Shown one piece after another: positions 1 to 6,129 of a DNA stretch of 7,211 bases. Each line of letters starts with the position of its first letter. Position 1 is the stretch's first letter. The DNA comes from Pseudomonadota bacterium (GTDB taxonomy: Bacteria > Pseudomonadota > Gammaproteobacteria > Arenicellales > Arenicellaceae): positions 1 through 7,211 of the forward strand of contig JABJKL010000235.1 in the NCBI GenBank assembly GCA_018660405.1. The letters are read 5' to 3'. The notes beneath the pieces were generated by a model. It had not been told where the DNA came from and did no database searches. It saw nothing but the letters and a program-made list of their open reading frames with translations. Both the position numbers and the translations under genes were made by a program.

Positions 1-785
1 CGTGGCAAGCAAACTCACAATGGAGTGGTCGCCCGAACAGATTGCTGGCTGGTTAAAACATACGTATGCTGATCACGAGAACTATCAAGTGTCACACGAA
101 ACCATTTATCGCAGCCTCTTTATACAAGCCCGTGGAGCCTTGAAGAAAGAGCTTCTTCAGCATCTTAGGAAGACGCGTGCCATGCGTCGTTCACGCCACC
201 ACACGCAGAAGACACACGATCACGGCAGGATCACCGATGCCGTATCGATTAGTGAGCGGCCAGCCTCGGTTGAAGACCGGGCCGTACCCGGTCACTGGGA
301 AGGTGACCTTATTTCCGGACCATGCAATACATATATTGCGACGTTGGTAGAGCGACATACACGTTACGTGATGCTGGCCAAGGTGGATGGCAAGGATACC
401 GAGACAGTGATCAATACCTTAATCAAGCAAGCGCACAAATTACCGCGCGAGCTGTACAAATCACTCACTTGGGATCGAGGCAAAGAGCTTGCCGACCACA
501 AGCGATTTACGCTAGCCACCGACGTTGACGTCTACTTCTGTGATCCACAAAGTCCCTGGCAACGGGGTTCCAACGAGAACACCAATGGTTTGCTTAGGCA
601 GTACTTCCCGAAGGGAACTGACTTATCCGTGCATTCGCAAGCAAAACTAAATGCCGTAGCCAGACAATTAAACGAGCGACCGAGAAAAACGTTAAACTTT
701 CAAACACCGGCAGAACGATTTAACCAATGTGTTGCGTCGACCCATTGAGATCGCACGTCGTAAGCGGCCACTCTAAATTTAAGCG
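1..785 (+). mobile_element. Right part of an IS30-family insertion sequence (boundary approximate)
   Basis: The transposase fills the left edge, and in IS30-family elements the terminal inverted repeat normally lies within a few tens of bases after the stop codon. The stretch at about 749-775 (containing TCGCACGTCG and GGCCACT) loosely resembles IS30-type ends of the form GCACTT...GAATCCGCC, which is the only hint for the boundary. The left inverted repeat is outside the window, so neither the repeat pair nor a target-site duplication can be shown. The end coordinate is a guess within about 30 bases. Confidence 0.5.
2..748 (+). CDS. IS30-family transposase, 5' end cut by window edge
   Basis: This is the catalytic part of an IS30-family DDE transposase, which cuts and joins insertion sequence ends. 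Numbering from the first readable codon, the retroviral-integrase-like fold gives D102 in HWEGDLISG, D158 in LTWDRGKEL and E192 in GSNENTNGLLRQYF, with 33 residues between the last two acids as expected for the DD(33)E pattern of this family. The N-terminal residues (WSPEQIAGWLK, then SHETIYRSLF) match the second DNA-binding segment of IS30 transposases. Family members are usually about 320-380 residues, so roughly 80-130 residues lie off the left edge. The GTG at position 2 is therefore probably an internal valine and not the start. The frame is open throughout and ends at a TGA, and the triad is intact, so nothing visible here makes it inactive. It is tail to tail with the gst gene. Confidence 0.93.
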   Translation: MASKLTMEWSPEQIAGWLKHTYADHENYQVSHETIYRSLFIQARGALKKELLQHLRKTRAMRRSRHHTQKTHDHGRITDAVSISERPASVEDRAVPGHWEGDLISGPCNTYIATLVERHTRYVMLAKVDGKDTETVINTLIKQAHKLPRELYKSLTWDRGKELADHKRFTLATDVDVYFCDPQSPWQRGSNENTNGLLRQYFPKGTDLSVHSQAKLNAVARQLNERPRKTLNFQTPAERFNQCVASTH

Positions 786-797
786 TTGTCGGACAAC
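785..797. repeat. Short palindrome between transposase and gst
   Basis: GTTGTC at 785-790 and GACAAC at 792-797 are perfect reverse complements around a single G. The core fits the loose TNGTNNNACNA pattern of some GntR/FadR-type operators, but it lies between two convergent 3' ends, so no gene start is nearby for it to control. No T-run follows on either strand, so it does not look like an intrinsic terminator. It could be a remnant of a site displaced by the IS insertion, or chance. The rest of 749-845 shows nothing I can assign. Confidence 0.25.
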
Positions 798-845
798 CAG
801 AGGGCCAGCAACTAACGAATAATCGTAGACTGCGACATTTCGGGC

Positions 846-1454
846 TTACTCAGGCGGTCGTGTCGCCTTCACTTCCTTGACGGTCTCCCGTTTACCAACA
901 CGCTCGCGCCAGGCGAGGATGTTTTTTTGCGGCGACAAGTCATAGCCAAGGAAATCTGACCATCCGGTAACTATAAACAGGTAGCCATCGGCAACGGTGA
1001 ACTGGTCGCCCATCAGGTAGTCGTTGCTTTCAAGACGCGAGTCTATGTAGGCCAGGCGTATGTCCAGGCGTTGGGTATAGAACGTACGCATATCGTCCGG
1101 TAGCGCGGGGTTGAAAAAAGCGCCGAATGTTTTGTGAACTTCCGAATTAATGTATCCCAGCCATTCTTGCAATCGTGTCCGCTCCAGCGTTCCGTTTGGT
1201 GGAGCGAGCTTCGACTCTGGGTATTGATCGGCGATGTATTGAAGAATGGCAACATTCTCTGTTAGCAACGAGCCGTCGTCGAGCTCCAAAACCGGCACAT
1301 AGCCTTTAGGATTGATGTCATTCAGGTGGCGACCATCCGGTAGCATTCGGTCGGTCTTCAGGTTCAGCTTGACCAGTTCAAAATCCGCGCCTGCTTCTAA
1401 CAGGGCAATATGCGATGCGGAAGAGCAGGAACCGGGTGAGGTATAAAGCTTCAT
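846..1454 (-). CDS. gst: Glutathione S-transferase, beta-class-like
   Basis: This 202-residue cytosolic enzyme should conjugate glutathione to electrophiles or act as a thiol transferase. The thioredoxin-like N-terminal domain (about 1-80) starts MKLYTSPGSCS, with Cys10 at the position of the catalytic cysteine of the E. coli and Proteus beta-class enzymes. The glutathione site follows: NPKGYVP with the cis-proline at residue 54, then LTENVAILQYI (Glu66-Asn67, where many relatives have Glu-Ser). The helical C-terminal domain has His107 in SEVHKTF, equivalent to E. coli His106, and the N-capping box FTVADGYLF at 152-160. Length is normal for the class. GGAG at 1462-1465 (minus strand) sits 7 bases before the ATG and supports the start. 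It lies 93 bases downstream of mrcA on the same strand with no obvious terminator between, so read-through from mrcA is possible. The physiological substrate cannot be read from the sequence. Confidence 0.93.
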   Translation of the reverse strand: MKLYTSPGSCSSASHIALLEAGADFELVKLNLKTDRMLPDGRHLNDINPKGYVPVLELDDGSLLTENVAILQYIADQYPESKLAPPNGTLERTRLQEWLGYINSEVHKTFGAFFNPALPDDMRTFYTQRLDIRLAYIDSRLESNDYLMGDQFTVADGYLFIVTGWSDFLGYDLSPQKNILAWRERVGKRETVKEVKATRPPE

Positions 1455-1483
1455 TGATCAACTCCATTGTGTACTAGATGTGC

Positions 1484-1509
1484 GAACGCTCGACTGAGGG
1501 TTCGAGTTC
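1484..1509. repeat. Imperfect inverted repeat in the mrcA-gst spacer
   Basis: GAAC-gc-TCGA at 1484-1493 pairs with TCGAGTTC at 1502-1509, leaving a two-base bulge and an 8-base loop (1494-1501). It lies about 30 bases upstream of the gst start codon on the minus strand. No T-run follows on the minus strand, so it is not a convincing terminator for mrcA. It could be an operator or a leader hairpin for gst. I found no convincing -35/-10 pair in this 93-base spacer. Confidence 0.3.
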
Positions 1510-1547
1510 AAGATTTTGCTAAAGTGTTATGCCTCTTAAAGCAATGA

Positions 1548-4343
1548 TTAAAAAAGATCGTCTTGAGTTGTTGGTTCTTGAGGGGTAAAGCTTGGAAGCA
1601 GCGCGCTGCTACTATCTGTTTGTGGTGCGGTTAATAATTCATCTGGGGCGGTGCTGGCGGCAAAAATTTCCAAAAAAGCATTAGGGTCAAGTTCTGAGCT
1701 GATTTTGCCGGTTGTTTTATTGATGTGTCTGGACACAATCGTATCGGGCTTCTCGAGAACAGTGTTTGGCTGGCCTGCGGTTGCCGTTGCCATATACTCA
1801 ATCCAGATTGGCAGGGCGGCGCGCGCACCAGACTCAGCATTGCCTAACGATCTGGGTTGGTCAAATCCAACCCAGACCGAGGTCATCGTGTGGTTATTGA
1901 AACCAGAAAACCAGGCGTCAATAAAATCATTTGTAGTGCCGGTTTTCCCCGCCAGGTCGGTTCTGCCCAATTGGAGTGCGCGTGTTGCTGTACCCTGTCG
2001 AACGACATCTTTCATAATGTCTGTGATCAGATAATTCGTTATTGGGTTCATAGCCTGATCGCTATATATCGATGCTTCGCTAAAATCAGTTACGGGTTCG
2101 AGCGGCTTGAATATAATCTCGCCAGTACTGGGATCAACAAGCTGTCCAACAAGAAGCTCATCGTTGATGGAATCTTCATCAATAATGATTTCTTCAATCG
2201 TGCTCTCATCAGCAATCGCCTCAGCAATGGGCTCAGCAATAAAGAGCTCCTCGCTAATAAGTTCTTCGCTAGCTAATGTGATTTTCATTGAGTTGCCTGT
2301 GCGACTAAGCGGGTCGCAATGTCGGCAGGCTGTTTTTAGCACTTGCTGCTCTACGATGTTTCCCTGGGCATCTTCAATCCAGTCGATAATATGGGGTGTT
2401 GTGCGGTTACCTCCGTTAGCCAATACATTATAGGCACCCGCCATATCCATTGGCGAGAGCGTGCCTGCGCCCAGTGCCAGAGAGAGGCCATTGGGCATTC
2501 CGTCGCGGTCGATGCCCATTTTTTCTATAAAATTGATGGTAGCCTGTATGCCCAAAGCTCTGAGTATGCGTACGGATACGAGATTCAGGGACAAACTCAG
2601 CGCTCTTCGCATACGCGTAGGTCCGAAAAATTTGCCGCTATAATTCTCGGGTCGCCACACGGTTCCTTGCGCCGTGTCTTGTACAACAATAGGGGCACCG
2701 CTAATGAGGCTGGCCGGAGTGTAGCCCTGGTCCAGAGCGGCAGCGTAAATAAAGGGTTTGATATTTGACCCAGGCTGTCGCTGTGCCTGTTCGACCCGGT
2801 TGTATTTGCTGACATAATAATCAAATCCACCGCTTAGCGCTTGAATGGCACCGGTTGTGGGATTCATTGATATTAGTGCGCCTGAAATTTCGGGTAACTG
2901 TGCTAGCGACCACACCGGGCTAGTTTCAGTTTCGGGTTGATCCGTGTTTGGTTCGGGCTCCACGATGTAGATTATGTCGCCAGGCGTTAAAACATCGGTA
3001 GCAAATTCAGGCGTATCCGCGATGTGATCGCTGTCTTGATAGCGTGCTGCCCAGCGCATTGTTTCGAAGTCAATTGGAATTAAATCGCCTTGCCGAACAA
3101 GTACGGATGCTCCGAGTTCATCGACAAACAACACGATCGCGGCCTTGAATTCACCGCTATCCGGGTGCCTTAAAAGAAGCTCTCGGGCACGAGCTTCGCG
3201 CGCTGCACTTAGATTTTGGGCTTCATCAGGACTTTGAATCGGGTAGCGATCGAAGCCAGGTTGTAATGTGTGTAGTTCGGCAACAATTTCTTCATTAAGC
3301 CGCTCGACAGGACCTCGAAAGCCATGCCTGCGATCATATTTCACCAAGCCTGTACGAAGCGCCGCATCTGCAGCAGTTTGTAGCTCGGCCTTGATTGTCG
3401 TGTAAACGCGGTAGCCGGTTGCGTAGGCCTGTTCGCCATATTTACCGAGCAAGTAACTGCGAACCATTTCGGCAACAAAGGGCGCTTCCAGCTCGGCGTT
3501 TGGACGATATTTCTGGGCTGAAATCGGTGTCGCGTTGGCAGAATCATATTCGCTTTGCTCAATCATGCCTAAACTAAGCATTCTGCCAAGAACATAGGTT
3601 CGTCTTTCTGCCGCACGGTCTGGGTTGCTAGCAGGGTTGTCTCGTGAGGGCGCCTTTGGCAGCCCTGCGAGCATAGCCAATTGAGCCAGAGATAAATCAG
3701 CCAAGGGTTTCCCGTAATAGATTTCCGACGCTGCTCCAAAGCCGTATGCGCGTTGGCCCAAATAGATTTTGTTTAAATAAAGCTCGAGGATCTCGTTTTT
3801 ACTAAGATTTTGCTCAAGTCGCAGCGCGAGTAAAATCTCTTTAATTTTTCGCGTATACGTTTGCTCTGAACTCAAGAAAAAATTTCTGGCCACTTGTTGG
3901 GTAATTGTGCTTGCTCCTTGCAACGAGCCACTAGACGTAACGTTACTCATTGCGGCTCTAACAATTCCCGCTAATTCGATGCCAGGGTGTTCAAAAAAAC
4001 CGTTATCTTCACTGGCAATAACTGCATTGATCAAGTTGTCAGGCGTGAGCTCAATGGGTACGGGCACACGGCGTTCGGATCCAAATTCTGCAATCAAAAG
4101 ACCCTCGGAGGAAAACACCTGTAAGGGCACATCAAGGCTCGAGTCACGTATCGAGCTGGCTTCTGGCAGGCCTTCGCCCAGAACGGTGATAAGCACCGCT
4201 GCACAGAGGGCACCCATAGAAAGCAAGGCTAGCGAAAGGTGAAGTGCGCGATGGGCCACTGGGGCTATCGCTGGAGCCAGGTCAGTTAGGTGACTGACCT
4301 TGGAGGCCAAGGTTGAATTTAACTGAGATAGGTGGCTGACCAT
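1548..4343 (-). CDS. mrcA: Penicillin-binding protein 1A (bifunctional glycosyltransferase/transpeptidase)
   Basis: This inner-membrane enzyme polymerises lipid II and crosslinks peptidoglycan in the periplasm. Of 931 residues, about 1-30 are cytoplasmic and 33-57 form the membrane anchor. The GT51 domain (about 75-255) has the catalytic Glu112 in SEDNGFFEHPG, then GASTITQQ (143-150), RKIKEILLA (165-173) and the ELYLN motif. An OB-like domain follows (about 340-465). The transpeptidase domain has S526-x-x-K529 in QPGSNIKPF, S585-L-N587, and K800-T-G in LAGKTGTTNDF. A Cys pair (C673, C676) precedes an unusually acidic stretch (about 691-749). The length is slightly above the usual 800-870 or so. 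ATG at 4343 is the only ATG before the anchor. It has no clear Shine-Dalgarno sequence, and a stop lies upstream in frame, so GTG at codon 29 or TTG at codon 12 cannot be excluded. It is divergent from pilM, as in Pseudomonas ponA-pilM. Confidence 0.96.
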   Translation of the reverse strand: MVSHLSQLNSTLASKVSHLTDLAPAIAPVAHRALHLSLALLSMGALCAAVLITVLGEGLPEASSIRDSSLDVPLQVFSSEGLLIAEFGSERRVPVPIELTPDNLINAVIASEDNGFFEHPGIELAGIVRAAMSNVTSSGSLQGASTITQQVARNFFLSSEQTYTRKIKEILLALRLEQNLSKNEILELYLNKIYLGQRAYGFGAASEIYYGKPLADLSLAQLAMLAGLPKAPSRDNPASNPDRAAERRTYVLGRMLSLGMIEQSEYDSANATPISAQKYRPNAELEAPFVAEMVRSYLLGKYGEQAYATGYRVYTTIKAELQTAADAALRTGLVKYDRRHGFRGPVERLNEEIVAELHTLQPGFDRYPIQSPDEAQNLSAAREARARELLLRHPDSGEFKAAIVLFVDELGASVLVRQGDLIPIDFETMRWAARYQDSDHIADTPEFATDVLTPGDIIYIVEPEPNTDQPETETSPVWSLAQLPEISGALISMNPTTGAIQALSGGFDYYVSKYNRVEQAQRQPGSNIKPFIYAAALDQGYTPASLISGAPIVVQDTAQGTVWRPENYSGKFFGPTRMRRALSLSLNLVSVRILRALGIQATINFIEKMGIDRDGMPNGLSLALGAGTLSPMDMAGAYNVLANGGNRTTPHIIDWIEDAQGNIVEQQVLKTACRHCDPLSRTGNSMKITLASEELISEELFIAEPIAEAIADESTIEEIIIDEDSINDELLVGQLVDPSTGEIIFKPLEPVTDFSEASIYSDQAMNPITNYLITDIMKDVVRQGTATRALQLGRTDLAGKTGTTNDFIDAWFSGFNNHTMTSVWVGFDQPRSLGNAESGARAALPIWIEYMATATAGQPNTVLEKPDTIVSRHINKTTGKISSELDPNAFLEIFAASTAPDELLTAPQTDSSSALLPSFTPQEPTTQDDLF
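2209..2244 (-). repeat. Three 12-bp tandem units inside the acidic insertion of mrcA
   Basis: On the plus strand the units are TCAGCAATCGCC (2209-2220), TCAGCAATGGGC (2221-2232) and TCAGCAATAAAG (2233-2244). They share the first 8 bases, differ in the last 4, and keep the mrcA frame. Read on the coding strand they encode consecutive Ile-Ala-Glu-type tetrads (FIAE, PIAE, AIAD). Replication slippage is a likely way for this part of the insertion to have grown. Confidence 0.75.
4279..4300. repeat. Perfect 8-bp inverted repeat in the 5' coding end of mrcA
   Basis: AGGTCAGT at 4279-4286 and ACTGACCT at 4293-4300 are exact reverse complements around the 6-base spacer TAGGTG. A bulged T then allows CC (4277-4278) to pair with GG (4302-4303). 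In the mrcA mRNA this stem covers about codons 14-22, just before the membrane anchor. It could be a hairpin that influences translation, or a repressor-type site downstream of the promoter. There is no T-run, so it is not an intrinsic terminator. Confidence 0.55.
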
Positions 4344-4439
4344 ACGGTGAAGTTGGCAACATAAAGTGCGTAAATTAGCGCTTTATAATAACTTAATTAC
4401 AGGTATCCTAAAAGAAACGTAAAGGGGGTTGATGGTCTC
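4344..4439. promoter_or_regulatory. Divergent mrcA/pilM promoter region
   Basis: This 96-base AT-rich gap separates two divergent starts and must hold the promoters of both, unless one starts inside the other gene. It contains a perfect -10 hexamer for pilM (see 4384-4389). On the minus strand TATTAT (4386-4391) with a weak TTTTAG box 17 bases upstream is a possible mrcA promoter, overlapping the pilM -10. If both are real, the two promoters would compete for polymerase. No sigma-54 type -24/-12 element was seen. Confidence 0.5.
4384..4389 (+). promoter_or_regulatory. Candidate -10 box for the pilM operon
   Basis: TATAAT matches the sigma-70 -10 consensus exactly and ends 50 bases before the pilM ATG, a plausible leader length. 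No good -35 lies 16-18 bases upstream (the 17-base position reads ATAAAG), and there is no extended TG motif, so an activator might be needed, or the match may be chance in an AT-rich region. Confidence 0.4.
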
Positions 4440-5582
4440 ATGGAGAATAGCTTGGCGGCCGTATCGGCGTATCGTACGAAGATAGGTACAAAGATAGGTA
4501 AGTTAGCTTCTAGCCTTGAGTATACGGCTATAACGAGCCTTTTTAGGAAAGTTAAAGGCCCCGTTCTAGGCGTAGACATAGGGACCAGTGCGATCAAAAT
4601 AGTGGAGCTTGCGCCTTCATCAGGCGGCTCGATTAAATTAACCCGCTGGGCGATTCACTCGCTGCCTGCAGGAGTGATCACTGAAAATACTATTTCCAAT
4701 GTGGATGCTGTTATCGATGTGTTTGTTTCTGCGGTTGAGCGCGAATCGATAAACGCCAAGCGTGCGGTTGTAGCCGTTTCCGCTTCGCACGCAGTCTCGA
4801 GTAATATTACGCTGCCGAAACATTTGTCTGACGATGAGATGGAATCCTTGGTTGAATTAGAGGCGTCGCAGTTTGTTCCCTATCCGCTGGAAGACGTGAA
4901 TTTGGATTTTCAAGTACTCGGTGCATCTGGACTAAATCCTGAAGATAACGAGGTTTTGGCGGTGGCGTGTCGGCGTGAAATTATAGAGGATTGTGTTGCT
5001 GTTATAGAGGCAGCGGAGCTAGAGGTTCAAATAGTAGATATTGATACCTATGCACTTGAGCGTGTAGTGGCCCATGCCTGCCCAAGCATCGGTTTGGTTG
5101 CGGTAGTAGATATAGGTCACGCAAGCACCCATCTGGGTGTATTTGATGGTGACCAGACTCTTTATTCCAGGTACCAGGCTTTTGGTGGGAAACAGCTGGT
5201 CGACCTGGTAGTGCAGAGTTTTGGAGTAAGCGATGAAGAGGCGAAAGGCCTGATAGGCTCAGAAAACCCACCGGACGGATACCAAAAAGATGTATTGCCA
5301 CAATTTGTGCAAATGGCTGCTAAAGAAATAGCGCGCGCGCTTCAGTTTTTCTTTTCATCTGGCGCGACATCAAGTGTCGACCGAATCATTGTTACCGGTG
5401 GCATTTCTCAAATTCCGGGGCTTCTGAAGGGCGTAGCAAACGAGGTTGGTGTCAGTACGATAGTATTAGACCCGTTCGCCAACATTCAGCATAGCTTTAA
5501 CAGTCACCACTTTGTGCAGAATTCAGGATCGTTGACGGTGGCTTGTGGTCTGGCATTGAGAGGCATTTATGACCGAGATTAA
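4440..5582 (+). CDS. pilM: Type IV pilus inner-membrane platform protein PilM
   Basis: PilM is an actin-like cytoplasmic ATP-binding protein that forms a ring at the base of the type IV pilus machine and binds the N-terminal tail of PilN. The FtsA/actin-type nucleotide motifs are all present: phosphate-1 GVDIGTSAIKIVEL (44-57), phosphate-2 VVDIGHASTHLGVF (222-235) and the adenosine motif IIVTGGISQIPGL (316-328). At 380 residues it is about 25-30 longer than usual. Most relatives start near the segment here reading SLFRKVKGPVLGVD (33-46), while this one has about 30 extra basic/Ser-rich residues with a duplicated TKIG. No ATG, GTG or TTG lies near the usual start. The ATG at 4440 follows AAAGGGGG (4421-4428) by 11 bases, so the extension is probably genuine; TTG at codon 5 is the only alternative. 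It overlaps pilN by 14 bases. Confidence 0.95.
   Translation: MENSLAAVSAYRTKIGTKIGKLASSLEYTAITSLFRKVKGPVLGVDIGTSAIKIVELAPSSGGSIKLTRWAIHSLPAGVITENTISNVDAVIDVFVSAVERESINAKRAVVAVSASHAVSSNITLPKHLSDDEMESLVELEASQFVPYPLEDVNLDFQVLGASGLNPEDNEVLAVACRREIIEDCVAVIEAAELEVQIVDIDTYALERVVAHACPSIGLVAVVDIGHASTHLGVFDGDQTLYSRYQAFGGKQLVDLVVQSFGVSDEEAKGLIGSENPPDGYQKDVLPQFVQMAAKEIARALQFFFSSGATSSVDRIIVTGGISQIPGLLKGVANEVGVSTIVLDPFANIQHSFNSHHFVQNSGSLTVACGLALRGIYDRD
4476..4499 (+). repeat. 12-bp tandem duplication in the pilM N-terminal extension
   Basis: ACGAAGATAGGT (4476-4487) is followed directly by ACAAAGATAGGT (4488-4499), differing at one base. The unit is in frame and encodes TKIG twice (residues 13-20), with rare ATA isoleucine codons in both copies. 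It looks like a recent slippage duplication inside the non-canonical part of PilM. Confidence 0.8.
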
Positions 5583-6125
5583 TCTGCTTCCGTGGCGTGA
5601 GCAGCGGCGTAGTGAGCGTAGTCGCCAGGTGATGATTTTAACGGCCGCGGCGTGGGTGGTTAGTGTTGTCTTGGTATTTCTGGCAACGCAGATCATGGGT
5701 GCAAGGATTGATAATCAGCGTGAACGTAATAGATACCTGCAGTTAGAGATTGACCAATTGCAGTTGGTGGTTAGCGAAATTGATCAATTGAGGGGAAAAA
5801 AGACGCTTTACTTGCTCGAATGGATGTAATCCAGGAACTGCAATCCAATCGATCCGAGATTGTCCATTTAATGGACGATCTGGTGCGTAAGCTCCCGCCC
5901 GGTGTTTATTTCGAATCAGCTGAGCGTAAAGATGGGGTGGTTCAGTTGAACGGCATGGCTCAATCTAACGGCCGGGTGTCATCGTTGATGCGCAACCTGG
6001 ATTCGTCTGAATGGTTTGCAAATCCATCGCTAAATCTCGTAGATGTTGCTAACAGTGGCAGTACACGTGTTAGCCGTTTTGATTTAAAGGTGAGCCAGGC
6101 GCAATCTGGCGAGCAAGCGGAGTAA
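5569..6125 (+). CDS. pilN: Type IV pilus assembly protein PilN, frame split by a -1 shift
   Basis: PilN is a bitopic inner-membrane protein. Its cytoplasmic tail binds PilM and its periplasmic domain pairs with PilO. The tail motif INLLPWREQRR (4-14) is intact, followed by a membrane segment (about 21-44) and a coiled coil (about 45-75). GAGAGG at 5558-5563 supports the ATG at 5569, which overlaps pilM. The starting frame runs to a TAA at 5827-5829, giving only 86 residues, and its last eight (TLYLLEWM) are unlike PilN. The -1 frame continues smoothly from the A6G run at 5796-5802 as DALLARMDVIQELQSN and on to a TAA at 6123-6125. A shift at Lys78 gives 185 residues, close to the normal length near 190-200. 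No second disruption is seen. Explanations are programmed frameshifting, a missing A in the reported sequence, or a recent inactivating deletion. The downstream ATG at 5820 lacks a ribosome binding site and a membrane anchor. Confidence 0.9.
5796..5802 (+). promoter_or_regulatory. Candidate -1 slippery heptamer A AAA AAG in pilN
   Basis: In the pilN starting frame the codons read GGA AAA AAG ACG, so the heptamer is in the exact X XXY YYZ phase used in E. coli dnaX and in several IS3-family elements. Slipping by -1 gives GGA AAA AAG then GAC GCT, which restores the conserved PilN sequence. GAGGGG at 5790-5795 abuts the site; this is too close to act like the dnaX stimulatory Shine-Dalgarno sequence, which is 10 bases away. 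Downstream structures are weak and not at the usual 5-9 base distance. Confidence 0.5.
5821..5833 (+). repeat. Small hairpin over the unshifted pilN stop codon
   Basis: TGGAT (5821-5825) and ATCCA (5829-5833) form a 5-bp stem with a 3-base loop, enclosing the first-frame TAA at 5827-5829. It starts 18 bases after the slippery heptamer, farther than typical stimulatory structures. An alternative imperfect stem, 5815-5824 with 5849-5858 (8 of 10 pairs), would compete with it. Confidence 0.3.
5862..5876 (+). repeat. Perfect 6-bp hairpin within pilN
   Basis: GTCCAT (5862-5867) and ATGGAC (5871-5876) pair perfectly around a TTA loop. It lies in the shifted reading frame 59 bases after the slippery site. 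It is not followed by a T-run. It may contribute to RNA folding or simply be coincidental. Confidence 0.3.
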
Positions 6126-6129
6126 TAAA

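Noticed and set aside
2..4. GTG as the transposase start codon
   Set aside because: The residues around it continue IS30-type sequence, and the usual N-terminal helix-turn-helix is missing, so the frame almost certainly enters from outside the window.
1484..1509. The spacer inverted repeat as a rho-independent terminator of mrcA
   Set aside because: The stem is bulged, and no run of T follows on the minus strand.
1651..2034. Plus-strand open frame of 127 codons opposite the mrcA 3' end
   Set aside because: It lies wholly antisense to the PBP1A transpeptidase coding sequence, with no recognisable domain; the long open frame follows from the mrcA codon composition.
2107..2433. Plus-strand open frame of 108 codons opposite mrcA
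   Set aside because: It is antisense to a well-supported PBP1A. Its Ser/Ile-rich sequence is only the reverse reading of the acidic repeat stretch, and it has no family resemblance.
3907..4242. Plus-strand open frame of 111 codons opposite the mrcA glycosyltransferase domain
   Set aside because: It is a shadow of the conserved GT51 coding region, with no recognisable domain.
5331..5340. (GC)5 alternating run in pilM, a possible Z-DNA or slippage site
   Set aside because: It is only 10 bases, in frame, and encodes part of the ordinary EIARAL helix of PilM; nothing else points to a function.
5790..5795. GAGGGG next to the slippery site as a dnaX-like stimulatory Shine-Dalgarno
   Set aside because: In dnaX the element lies 10 bases upstream of the heptamer. 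Here the spacing is zero, a distance not expected to promote a -1 shift, so I do not count it as support.
5820..6125. The second half of pilN as a separate gene starting at ATG 5820
   Set aside because: There is no Shine-Dalgarno sequence at a useful distance, the product would lack the membrane anchor needed to reach the periplasm, and family-like sequence (DALLAR) continues upstream of the ATG in the same frame.
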